Assembly (NCBI GenBank): GCA_022820485.1
Contig: JAJEFJ010000088.1
Location: forward strand, 1 to 64,000
Direction: 5' to 3'
Source: Candidatus Latescibacterota bacterium
GTDB taxonomy: Bacteria; Latescibacterota; UBA2968; UBA8231
DNA: 64,000 nucleotides
A program made the translations under genes and the position numbers. Under the pieces are notes generated by a model, which worked only from the letters and a program-made list of their open reading frames with translations, searched no databases and had not been told where the DNA came from. Within the stretch, counting starts at the first letter, position 1; each line of letters opens with the position of its first letter. This document shows positions 34,434-42,481 of the stretch, in pieces.

Positions 34434-35306
34434 ATGTCCGCACCTGATCCCAGCACCGCCAAGCCCCTCCTCTTCCAACAGAACCGCGTCGGCTACGTCG
34501 ATATAGACGAGGTTGACCTACCCCGAACCAATGCCGCTGGCAAGCCCATAATTGATCCGACGCCGGAACAGAGGTACTTGTTCGATACCCAGGGTTGGCT
34601 ATTGATTCCCGGTCTGCTCAGCGAGGACGAAGTGGAGGAGATGCGGGCCTTTTGCTACCGCTTGCACCAGCAGCCCGAATCGCTGCCAGAGCCGCAGCGC
34701 AGCCCTATCGGCGGCCCCTTGGAAGAGTTGACCGACCACCCCTTTATCGTCGGTTTTATGAACGAATTCCTCGCCAATCCCGACCTGTCGAGCCAAGACT
34801 GCTACGGTTTTCGCATGGAATCGACCAGCCTAGCTATGCGCCAGACCGGAGAAGGGGGCTTTGGGCCCCACAACGGCAATGGCCTGTGGCGCCTGCCCGG
34901 CGACGGACACAACTACCGCTGCGTGCCCGGCAAGGCGCGCAGTAGCTTGACCTGCGTGGTATGGGAACTGAACGAGGTCGATGCCAGCGGCGGCGGCACC
35001 CTGTTCATCAACGGCAGCCACAAGGCCGCCTTTCCCCTGCCCGCTGGAGCCCAAAACCTCGATTCAGACCTTTGGACTCGCTACACGTGTCCGGCCGGCT
35101 CCCTACTCATTTTCGCAGAAAGCACCACCCACACGGCTTCTCCGTGGGGCAACTCCAAGCACGAGCGCTGCGCCATCTTCAGCCGCTACAATTACGTCGA
35201 TAGCAAATGGCACAAGTGGCAACCCCATCCCGAGGCGCTCGAAGCCATGCCGCCTAAGCGCCGCACCCTCTTCCGGCCCGTTCATGTCGAAGGCAATCTG
35301 ATATAG
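34434..35306 (+). CDS. PhyH-type oxygenase with H-x-G in place of H-x-D
   Basis: 290 residues from the ATG at 34434 (36 extra upstream codons have no start signal and overlap the small ORF). The fold is that of PhyH: WLLIPGLLSEDEVEEM at 55-70, a core GGGTLFINGSHKAAFPLP (187-203), distal H233 in ESTTHTASPW and Arg in ERCAIFSRYN. The position of the iron-binding H-x-D reads H146-N-G148 (GPHNGNG). Loss of the carboxylate is characteristic of Fe/2-oxoglutarate halogenases in this superfamily, but also occurs in uncharacterised PhyH proteins. The substrate is unknown; context is sugar isomerase/epimerase genes. Confidence 0.82.
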   Translation: MSAPDPSTAKPLLFQQNRVGYVDIDEVDLPRTNAAGKPIIDPTPEQRYLFDTQGWLLIPGLLSEDEVEEMRAFCYRLHQQPESLPEPQRSPIGGPLEELTDHPFIVGFMNEFLANPDLSSQDCYGFRMESTSLAMRQTGEGGFGPHNGNGLWRLPGDGHNYRCVPGKARSSLTCVVWELNEVDASGGGTLFINGSHKAAFPLPAGAQNLDSDLWTRYTCPAGSLLIFAESTTHTASPWGNSKHERCAIFSRYNYVDSKWHKWQPHPEALEAMPPKRRTLFRPVHVEGNLI

Positions 35307-35392
35307 TACGCGATAGTAGAGTCGAAAATTAGTGATCGTCGCCCGAGTAAATCCACATAGATTGCGTTTCGCTAGTCATACGCATCCGCTCG

Positions 35393-36091
35393 TTAGCCAA
35401 TTTCTGTCGGCACCATGCAACCGTAGTAAAAGAACTCTCCGGTTGTTCCAACTGATCCACTCCAGCCAAGATCGCGCAATTGCCGTTCCAACTGATCCGG
35501 GTCGTGGAATACTTTTACGATGTTAAACGTCCGGCCATCGTTCAGCTTCCGTTCCATTACGCCCGAATCGTCGATTGCAGCGTGATCTCGGGCGGTTGTC
35601 TCTTGCGTCGCCAGACCATCGACAAAGAAAGCTCTACCCCCCGGTTTTAGGGCAGCGCGAACCATCTCCCATAACCGATTGAATTGCTGTGCCGGAACGT
35701 GCGACAGCCAGAACCCAAAAAAGACAAAGTCATACTTTTCGGTCGGCCACCACTCAAAAAGATCCGCCACTACATACTGCACCGGAGCATCACGTATCTT
35801 GGTGCGATTGATCTCAATCGTCTCGGGAGAAGCATCTATGGCCGTCAGGTCAGCGGTACCCTGTACCAGACATGTCGTCCACAATCCCGTGCCGCAAGCA
35901 AGCTCAAGACACTTGCCGAACGGCCGCTCCCGCTCAATTGCCGATCGCACAGCGTCCAATTCTGCCTGCCACTGGAGATTGTGCTCGTCGCCCCGGTCGT
36001 ATCGCCCCTGGCGTGAATGCCACTCGTCATACTCGGCAGCTCGTGCCCGGTAGTAGGCGACTTGTTCCTGCAAAATTGATTTGTCAGTCAT
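35393..36091 (-). CDS. Class I SAM-dependent methyltransferase
   Basis: 232 residues. YYRARAAEYDEW at the N-terminus, motif I LELACGTGLWT (~63-73), post-I LTAIDASPETIEI, motif II DFVFFGFWLSHVP and motif III ALKPGGRAFFVDG. Small-molecule methyltransferase of the Methyltransf_11/25 kind. No partner gene; convergent with the PhyH gene across an 86-bp gap in which nothing was recognised. Confidence 0.88.
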   Translation of the reverse strand: MTDKSILQEQVAYYRARAAEYDEWHSRQGRYDRGDEHNLQWQAELDAVRSAIERERPFGKCLELACGTGLWTTCLVQGTADLTAIDASPETIEINRTKIRDAPVQYVVADLFEWWPTEKYDFVFFGFWLSHVPAQQFNRLWEMVRAALKPGGRAFFVDGLATQETTARDHAAIDDSGVMERKLNDGRTFNIVKVFHDPDQLERQLRDLGWSGSVGTTGEFFYYGCMVPTEIG

Positions 36092-36153
36092 AGTTTGTCA
36101 GCCGATTTTTTGTCGAGGTTCAAGAATTTTCTACTCGTTTGCGAATCATCTCA

Positions 36154-37005
36154 TTACCTATCGTCCAAAAACTCCACATAATCAATTTCCAGCGGCTGCT
36201 TGAGTCGCCTCTCCAATTCCAGCAGATCCGCTCGGTCGTCCGGCACATCCTTCTCCATAATTCCATCAGGATACACCGTCACCGTGGTCGTCACGCCCAT
36301 AAATGCCTTTTCTGCCGTCGTCCGCGACACCTGAACACCGTCCTCTGAAATGGCCATGCGAGAATGGGCAATACGTCCCTCGCCAATAACCCGAAAAAGA
36401 AGAGCTAACACGCCGGACATTGGACGCCCTGTAATCCCCTCAATCTCATCGTAAACAGCCCAATTCCCAAAATCCAGCAAGCGATAGGTCATCACCTGCC
36501 AATTAGTCACCTTAAAACGCGGCGTCGAAAGCGTATCCAAGTACGAATACCGGTCTGGCTTACCCAGCTCATCCTCCCAACTGATCCGCACATTCAAGGC
36601 CAGTTCCGGCATCGGCCCTTCCTTTACTTCTCGAATGACTCGATCTAGCCGATAGTCCACTTCCATATTCTGTCGGTGTTGATAGCTCAGCAGCGCAAAC
36701 TGAGGCGCTGTATGCTCCGTCCGCCCAGTCACCGCCAAAAACGCTCGAAACCAATCCTCATACCCTATAAACAGTGGCAGTCCATCTGGATCGCGCTCCC
36801 TAGCTTGCCGCGCAAGATACAACAACACCTCCGCCTGAAACCGCGCGCCATTGGTCGTCGCGGTCGGGTCGTAATCACCGTGCTGCCGCATCGCCGCCAG
36901 CACCTCCGACCGATCCACCACATTATACGCTCCCTCTGCACCTGCCAGCGAGCCGGGCAGTAGCAAAAAACAGAGGACGGTTACAATCCTCAATCTCTCA
37001 CCCAC
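36154..37005 (-). CDS. Exported hypothetical protein, tandem copy 1
   Basis: About 283 residues if it starts at the GTG (37005) placed just after the stop of its upstream twin; an ATG at 37032 inside that twin is the alternative. Signal peptide (LRIVTVLCFLLLPGSLAGA), then VVDRSEVLAAMRQHGDYDPTAT, DWFRAFLAVTGRTEHTAP and a C-terminal LELERRLKQPLEIDYVEFLDD. It shares this layout and most residues with 37007-37873. Family not recognised; presumably periplasmic or surface exposed. Confidence 0.72.
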   Translation of the reverse strand: MGERLRIVTVLCFLLLPGSLAGAEGAYNVVDRSEVLAAMRQHGDYDPTATTNGARFQAEVLLYLARQARERDPDGLPLFIGYEDWFRAFLAVTGRTEHTAPQFALLSYQHRQNMEVDYRLDRVIREVKEGPMPELALNVRISWEDELGKPDRYSYLDTLSTPRFKVTNWQVMTYRLLDFGNWAVYDEIEGITGRPMSGVLALLFRVIGEGRIAHSRMAISEDGVQVSRTTAEKAFMGVTTTVTVYPDGIMEKDVPDDRADLLELERRLKQPLEIDYVEFLDDR

Positions 37006-37006
37006 A

Positions 37007-37873
37007 TTACCTATCGTCCGAGAACTCCACATAATCAATTTCCATTGGCTGCTTGAGCCGCTCTTCCAGTTCCAGCAGATCGGATCGACCATCCGGCACC
37101 CCTTTATCTATGATCCCATTGGGATAGATCGTCACCGTGGTCATCATTTTTATATACGCCTTCTCTGCCCGCGTCCGCGACACCTGAATGCCGTCCTCGG
37201 CAATGGCTATTCGAGAATGGGTAATATGTCCCTCGCCGATGAGGCGAAAAAGAAGAGCCAATACGCCGGACTCTGGACGCGCTGTAATCCCCTCCATTTC
37301 ATCGTAAACCATCCAATCGCCAAAATCCAACAAGCGATAGGTAATCATCTGCCGATTAGTCACCTTAGCAGGCGGCGTCGAAAGCGTATCTATGTACGAA
37401 TACCGGTCTGGTCTGTCCGGCCCATCCTCCCAGCTAACTCGCACATTCAAGGCCAGTTCTGGCATCGGCCCTTCCACCACCTCGCGAATGACCCGATCCT
37501 GCCGATAGTCCACTTCCATATTCTGTTCGTAGCGATAGTTCAGCAGGGCGTACCGCGGTGCCGTATGCTCCGTCTGCCCGGTCACCGCCAAAAACGACCG
37601 GAACCACTCCTCGTGCCCGATAAACAGCGGCGGGCCGTCCGGGTCGCGCTCCCTAGCTTGCCGCGCAAGATAAAACACCACATCCGCCAACCACTTGCCA
37701 TTGGTCGTCGCTGTTAGTTCATAACCACCATAATGCTGCCGCATCGCCGCCAGCACCTCCGACCGATCCACCACATTATAATCTCCTTCTACACCTACCA
37801 ATTGATTCGGTAGTAACGAAAAACAGAGGACGGTTGCGATCCTCAAACTCCCAATGTATTGAAAGCTGGTCAT
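37007..37873 (-). CDS. Exported hypothetical protein, tandem copy 2
   Basis: 288 residues from the ATG at 37873 (a GTG at 37894 is also open). Signal peptide (LRIATVLCFSLLPNQLVG), VVDRSEVLAAMRQHYGGYELT, EWFRSFLAVTGQTEHTAP, and the end LEERLKQPMEIDYVEFSDD. About three quarters of residues are shared with copy 1, differences being scattered, so the duplication is not very recent. The downstream copy is probably translated by coupling. Function unknown. Confidence 0.75.
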   Translation of the reverse strand: MTSFQYIGSLRIATVLCFSLLPNQLVGVEGDYNVVDRSEVLAAMRQHYGGYELTATTNGKWLADVVFYLARQARERDPDGPPLFIGHEEWFRSFLAVTGQTEHTAPRYALLNYRYEQNMEVDYRQDRVIREVVEGPMPELALNVRVSWEDGPDRPDRYSYIDTLSTPPAKVTNRQMITYRLLDFGDWMVYDEMEGITARPESGVLALLFRLIGEGHITHSRIAIAEDGIQVSRTRAEKAYIKMMTTVTIYPNGIIDKGVPDGRSDLLELEERLKQPMEIDYVEFSDDR

Positions 37874-37937
37874 TAACCTATATCCCGTCTCCACAAAAGG
37901 GTGAGTGATAGAGCGTCAAAACAGCAACGCAAAGTCC

Positions 37938-38723
37938 CTACTGCAGCAACTCGCCCGGGATGCGCGAGCCCGGGTATTCCTTTTCCGGGTCGCGCTCGGC
38001 AATGATGGCCGGCACTTCATCGGTCCAATAGGCGGGAACGGTATCCGGGCGCCGGTGCCAAGCCAACACCAACGTGCGGCGTTCGTCGGTCCGATTGCGA
38101 TACGCCGAGTGCAGCACGCGGGCATCGGCCAACACTAAGTCGCCAGCCTTGACGCAGACATCGACTTGGTCGGGGTGGTCGCTGAACATGGTCGGGTGAT
38201 CTTCTTCGATAAAACGCGCCCCTTGCTCGTGGGCTGGCACCATATCGTCGTGCAGGGAGATGCGCTTGTGATGGGTGCCGGGGATGACTTTGAGGCAGCC
38301 GTTTTCCGGCGCGGTATCGCTCAAGTAGTAGGACACAAAAATGATCTGCGGCCACGGCGAACAGCTCAAAGGGTCGTTCCACTGCATCCAGTCTTGATGC
38401 CAGTACAGGGCCGGTTCGCCAGGGTCTTTGGTCAAGAGGATAATGCCGCCTGTGCTGGCAAAGTCGCCTAGGCCCATTTGTTCGAGGGCGCGGCGCGTGG
38501 GGGGCCAGTCGAGCAGCTTCTGGATGGTCGGATTGTCCTCCCCGCGCGCGGTGACGTGCTGACCCTGGTATTTGAAGTCGGGCGGCGGCACCCAGTCCTC
38601 CATCATATGCTCGGTCTCGTCGTGCAATTCCCGTAAGAATTCGTCGCTGAGAATGTTATCAACGACGCAGAATCCATCGCGCAACAACTGTTGGCGTTTT
38701 TCTACAGCTTCTTCAGGAGTCAT
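37938..38723 (-). CDS. PhyH-type Fe(II)/2-oxoglutarate oxygenase
   Basis: 261 residues. DGFCVVDNILSDEFL at the N-terminus, iron site H109-Q-D111 (YWHQDWMQW), core NGCLKVIPGTHHKR, distal H205 (ADARVLHSAYRN) and Arg in TDERRTLVL. Complete facial triad, so likely active; of the ectoine hydroxylase/phytanoyl type. It is followed on the same strand by another PhyH gene upstream (38761-39552), but the two are only distantly related, so they are not a recent duplication. Confidence 0.88.
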   Translation of the reverse strand: MTPEEAVEKRQQLLRDGFCVVDNILSDEFLRELHDETEHMMEDWVPPPDFKYQGQHVTARGEDNPTIQKLLDWPPTRRALEQMGLGDFASTGGIILLTKDPGEPALYWHQDWMQWNDPLSCSPWPQIIFVSYYLSDTAPENGCLKVIPGTHHKRISLHDDMVPAHEQGARFIEEDHPTMFSDHPDQVDVCVKAGDLVLADARVLHSAYRNRTDERRTLVLAWHRRPDTVPAYWTDEVPAIIAERDPEKEYPGSRIPGELLQ

Positions 38724-38760
38724 CGAAAACCTCGTCTAAGGAGTGATGCTGCGTTGCAAT

Positions 38761-39552
38761 TTACGAGCCGCCCACCGCGTCAACGCCCTCAAAGAGCGAA
38801 GGGAAAAAGCGGTGCGGGTCGGCCGGCTCGCCAAAGAGGATCTGCTGCCGCCGGGTCAGGTCGGCCGGCGGTTGCACGCGCCTGTTGGTCCAAGCCATTT
38901 GCGAGACGCAGTACTTGTAGAGCAAAGCGCGCCGCTGATGGTGCCCATGCCAAGCGGCCGTCCCGTGAGTCAGAGCCTCGGTAAACAAAGTGACGGAGCC
39001 AGCCGGGGCCGAGGGGATAATCACACAGGGGGCCTGTTCCGGCGCGTCGGCAATCGGTTGCGGCAGGATGAAATTGCTCTTGTGGCTGCCGGGGATGCAG
39101 CAAAAGCCGCCGTAGTCTGGCCCGGCGTCGGTCAAGTTCCAAGTCGCCACGACAAAGCCGTTGAGGATCTGGTTATCGCGCAGGGGATGGTACTGGCCCG
39201 GCTGCGCCCCAGAGGCGGGCGACGTGGCACCGTAGTCGCTGTGCAAGACGCCTCTAGCCATGCCGTGGCGCAGACACAATCCATATATCCGGTCGAGGCG
39301 GAAACAATCGCCCAAGCGGAAGCGCAGCACGGGCATGACTTGGGGGTGGTCAAGCAGGTCGATAAAGGGCTCGCCCCAGTCCAAAAAGCCCGAGCCAGCG
39401 GGCGCAGAACCAAAGCGGCTGCCCTTGGCCGGCGGCAGGTGCGCGTCGAGCAAGTGGTTGAGGGCGGCCACTTCTTCGGCGGCGAGGACGTTTTCGAGCA
39501 CCAAATAGCCCTGCACGTCGAATAGATATTGCAGCGTTTCGAGGTCGTTCAT
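38761..39552 (-). CDS. PhyH-type Fe(II)/2-oxoglutarate oxygenase
   Basis: 263 residues. FDVQGYLVLENVLAAEEV at the start, iron site H104-S-D106 (GVLHSDYGA), core YGGFCCIPGSHKSNF, distal H196 in TEALTHGTAAW and Arg in HQRRALLYKY. Belongs to the subfamily with an extended loop after the H-x-D (to about residue 130). Transcribed with the 37938 gene 37 nt downstream. Substrate unknown. Confidence 0.88.
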   Translation of the reverse strand: MNDLETLQYLFDVQGYLVLENVLAAEEVAALNHLLDAHLPPAKGSRFGSAPAGSGFLDWGEPFIDLLDHPQVMPVLRFRLGDCFRLDRIYGLCLRHGMARGVLHSDYGATSPASGAQPGQYHPLRDNQILNGFVVATWNLTDAGPDYGGFCCIPGSHKSNFILPQPIADAPEQAPCVIIPSAPAGSVTLFTEALTHGTAAWHGHHQRRALLYKYCVSQMAWTNRRVQPPADLTRRQQILFGEPADPHRFFPSLFEGVDAVGGS

Positions 39553-39567
39553 GGCTGATGAGGCAGG

Positions 39568-41115
39568 TTACGCCTGCTCCACGTCAAAGTCCGTTATGTT
39601 GCGATCATCCTTACTAAATTCCACACCAATCAGATAGATCGGCTGTCCCAAGGCGCGGTACTTGTCCGCGTAGCGCTTCTCCTTCAACTGCGCCATCGCC
39701 GCGCCCTCAGACGCCATCTCCACCACCTTGAACTCGAATAGATAGACATTGTCGTTGAACAGCACCGCCATGTCCAAGCGCCCGTGGCTACTGCTATCCT
39801 CTACCCTGACATCCAGCCCCAGCCCCGCAAAGTAGGAGTAGAATACGCTGGCGTAGTACCCTTCGTAATTCGCAATGTCGTTATTGGTGTACCACTCGTA
39901 GGGAATGCTGGCGAAGAAGGCGTGGAACAGGGTCTCCAGCCCGGCGAAATCGTTGGCTCCCAATAAGTCGTAGAGCCGCGCACTGTGCTCGGCCCGACGC
40001 GACGGATCCCCCGTTAGCTGGTTCAGCAGACTTCGGTTGAGGCTCTGGCGCACCTCCTGATTGGGATAGCCCAGCCGGTAGAACATCTCGCCACCCCGCG
40101 GCTCGGGGCGGATAATGGTCAGATAGCCGGTCTGGAACAGCAGCGCCTCGGTCGCGATGTGATCGACATCAAACGTCGAGAGCAACTCGTCGCTGCCGAT
40201 CATAGAGTCGAGTTTGAGGGAGCTAACGTGGCGTTTGAACAGCGTTTCGACCAAAAACGTCGGCGTCCCGGTCTCAAACCAATACGCTCTGAACTCGCGG
40301 TTGCGGAACAGCAGCAGGATGTCGAAGGGGTTGTACACCTTCTCATTGCCCAGCCAACTATAGCCGTTGTACCAGTCGCGGATCTGGTCTCGGTCCAAGC
40401 CGGGCAACTCCGGCGCGAACACTGCATCCAAGTCGGCCTCGGTGTACCCGCAGAGCGCCGAGTGTTGCGGTTCCAAGGTGATGTCGGTGAGGTTGTTGAG
40501 GCCGGAAAACAGGCTGACCTTGGAGAATTTGCTTACCCCGGTGATAAACGTGAAGCGTATATGGGCGTCGCAGTCCTTGATCGTCGCGTACAGGCCGCGC
40601 AGCAAGTCGCGGTTGGCGCGGGCAACCTCCGGCACTTCCAGCGCGTCTAAAATCGGCTTGTCGTACTCATCGATCAGCACCGCGACGCGTTGACCGCTGC
40701 GCTCGTGTAGTGTTTCTAGCTGGCGAGCGAAGCGTCCCGGCACCGTAGCGGACTCGGCAACCATCCCAGCTCGGCGTTCGATAGCGGTTAGCTGATCCAT
40801 GAGATTCGCTTGCAAGTAGCCCGGCTCGGTGAAATAGCCGCCGCCGAAGCTGAGCCGCAGCACCGGATACCGCCGAGACCAATCCCAACGATCGTGGATA
40901 TAAAGCCCCTCAAACAGCTTCTCGTTGCCCTCGAACAATTCCTTGCACGTGTCCAAGAACAGGCTTTTGCCAAAACGGCGCGGACGCGACAGGAAATAGT
41001 GCTTGCCCTCGTCGAGCAGCCGCTGAATGTAGGCGGTCTTATCGACGTAGTAGCAATTTTCCTCGCAGATCTCGCGGAAGGTCTGAATGCCGATGGGGAG
41101 TCTGCGTCTGCTCAT
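39568..41115 (-). CDS. AAA-ATPase-like / PD-(D/E)XK nuclease family protein, left flank of CRISPR island
   Basis: 515 residues from the ATG at 41115, aligned with the start of its paralogue at 58259-59806 (both begin with RRLPIGIQTFREI). N-terminal AAA-ATPase-like domain with YYVDKTAYIQRLLDEG and the P-loop-like SRPRRFGKSLFLDT (~37-50), VLIDEYDKPILD (Walker B, ~155-166). C-terminal PD-(D/E)XK-like end with GRLDMAVLFNDNVYLFEFKV (D and ExK). This family is abundant and often multicopy in uncultured bacteria and is thought to be mobile or defence-related. The role here is unknown. Confidence 0.88.
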   Translation of the reverse strand: MSRRRLPIGIQTFREICEENCYYVDKTAYIQRLLDEGKHYFLSRPRRFGKSLFLDTCKELFEGNEKLFEGLYIHDRWDWSRRYPVLRLSFGGGYFTEPGYLQANLMDQLTAIERRAGMVAESATVPGRFARQLETLHERSGQRVAVLIDEYDKPILDALEVPEVARANRDLLRGLYATIKDCDAHIRFTFITGVSKFSKVSLFSGLNNLTDITLEPQHSALCGYTEADLDAVFAPELPGLDRDQIRDWYNGYSWLGNEKVYNPFDILLLFRNREFRAYWFETGTPTFLVETLFKRHVSSLKLDSMIGSDELLSTFDVDHIATEALLFQTGYLTIIRPEPRGGEMFYRLGYPNQEVRQSLNRSLLNQLTGDPSRRAEHSARLYDLLGANDFAGLETLFHAFFASIPYEWYTNNDIANYEGYYASVFYSYFAGLGLDVRVEDSSSHGRLDMAVLFNDNVYLFEFKVVEMASEGAAMAQLKEKRYADKYRALGQPIYLIGVEFSKDDRNITDFDVEQA

Positions 41116-41199
41116 GGACATTTTCTTGGGCCGATCAAGGATTGGTTGGCGTACTCTTGCAGTCAAATATATGTGAAGTCTTCTAGTTTCAAAGAGGGG

Positions 41200-41973
41200 A
41201 TTTCAATGAGGCCGGGGCAGAGACGCCCCGGAAATCGGCTTTGTTGACCGTGTCCAAGCGACAGGCTTACAAGCTTCAATGAGGTTGGGGCGAGGACACC
41301 CCGGAAATGGATCCGATAGAGCATGTACCCAGAGCTACGACCCCCTGAGCTTCAATGAGGCCGGGGCGGTTCCACCCCGGAAATGGGCAACATGCCCGTC
41401 GAGGAATTCATCGCCACGCTGTCGCTTCAATGAGGCCGGGGCGGTTCCACCCCGGAAATCACACGCTCGTCGTCAACTTCTACACCGAGGAGGCCCTGGC
41501 TTCAATGAGGCCGGGGCGGTTCCACCCCGGAAATCCCGCGCGGTAGTCCCCTACTGGATCGGTTTTCTGCTGCTTCAATGAGGCCGGGGCGTTTCCACCC
41601 CGGAAATGGTCTGCGGTCTCGTTTGGTGTGGCTCGGTACCTGTACGCTTCAATGAGGCCGGGGCGTTTCCACCCCGGAAATGCGCCCCGCTGATTAATCG
41701 GATCGCCTCGCTGACCGAGCTTCAATGAGGCCGGGGCGGTTCCACCCCGGAAATACGGTCGTACTCTTAACGATACCCTCACAGGAGGAGGCTTCAATGA
41801 GGCCGGGGCGGTTCCACCCCGGAAATCCTGATGCTGGCGTCGCTCGGGTCAACCAAGAAGGGCGCTTCAATGAGGCCGGGGCGTTTCCACCCCGGAAATC
41901 TGGTTCGCCGTCCGTATGCGCGGCGAGGTTGAGTAGGGCTTCAATGAGGCCGGGGCGTTTCCACCCCGGAAAT
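41200..41973 (-). CRISPR. CRISPR array 1: 11 repeats of 36 nt, 10 spacers
   Basis: Repeats start at 41200, 41273, 41349, 41424, 41499, 41572, 41646, 41719, 41791, 41864 and 41938. Spacers are 36-40 nt. On the plus strand the repeat begins GCTTCAATGAGG and ends CACCCCGGAAAT, with an internal inverted repeat (CCGGGG/CCCCGG). Positions 20-22 alternate between two variants (CGGTTCC and CGTTTCC). The two leftmost repeats are degenerate, marking the old end. On the minus strand the repeat ends in ATTGAAGC, the usual 5' handle form, and the leader with a candidate promoter lies at the right, next to cas2. So the array is transcribed leftward. Confidence 0.98.
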
Positions 41974-42076
41974 CGTCTCTGCGGAACTCCCTGTGCGGCT
42001 TGGGTTTTCCACAGGCTTTGCGAGCGGTCGCCGCTTTGTCTTCTCACACATGCAAATTGTTCGCCAAACGCATATC

Positions 42077-42105
42077 ATAATACGACCTATCTCCTTGTAA
42101 TACAA
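42077..42105 (-). promoter_or_regulatory. Candidate sigma-70 promoter in the leader of array 1
   Basis: Minus strand TTGTAT, 17-bp spacer, TATTAT (42105 to 42077), the best -10 in the AT-rich stretch between cas2 and the array. A transcript would begin about 95 nt before the first repeat. The remainder of 41974-42182 is leader DNA with no ORF. Confidence 0.4.
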
Positions 42106-42182
42106 ATAGAAAGCACATTGCGAGGGCTACCGGCCCTTTGCTCTGCATCCGAGCACTCGCAGAGGACAAGGCAGATACTTCG

Positions 42183-42476
42183 CTAAACAATGGTCGCCTG
42201 CCGACTCGGCACTTCATACGTCTTGCCTAAGCTCTCTACCAGCGGATCAACTTGGTCAGCAGGCCCCAAATCCAAAATTAGGATGTGATCCTCCGCCAAT
42301 TTGATCAGACCTTCCAACCGCCCCGTCATCTCAGCGCGTCGCCGAGCCGTCAGCCGACACTGGAAAACCGACAACTGCAACCAGTGCCCATAGCCTTTCA
42401 TCACCTTAAACACACGCCGCCAACGCTTCGGATCAGCTATATCATAAGCGACGATGTAGAGACGCTCGTTGGCCAT
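42183..42476 (-). CDS. cas2: CRISPR adaptation endoribonuclease-fold protein Cas2
   Basis: 97 residues, full length. Ferredoxin-like start LYIVAYDIADPKRWRRVFKV with the conserved Asp after beta-1 (D12), GYGHWLQLSVFQCRL and the C-terminal LGPADQ strand. It forms the integration complex with Cas1. It lies 5 nt downstream of the cas4-cas1 fusion and is the last cas gene before array 1. It serves as the only Cas2 in the window. Confidence 0.96.
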   Translation of the reverse strand: MANERLYIVAYDIADPKRWRRVFKVMKGYGHWLQLSVFQCRLTARRRAEMTGRLEGLIKLAEDHILILDLGPADQVDPLVESLGKTYEVPSRQATIV

Positions 42477-42481
42477 ATTCG

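Noticed and set aside
38743-39525. 260-codon plus-strand ORF opposite the PhyH gene at 38761-39552
   Set aside because: It is the antisense frame of a gene with a complete oxygenase triad; composition is Arg/Gly/Val-rich without motifs.
41279-41797. ORFs crossing array 1 that encode RPGRFHPG-type repeats
   Set aside because: They are translations of the CRISPR repeat itself, with no start signals.
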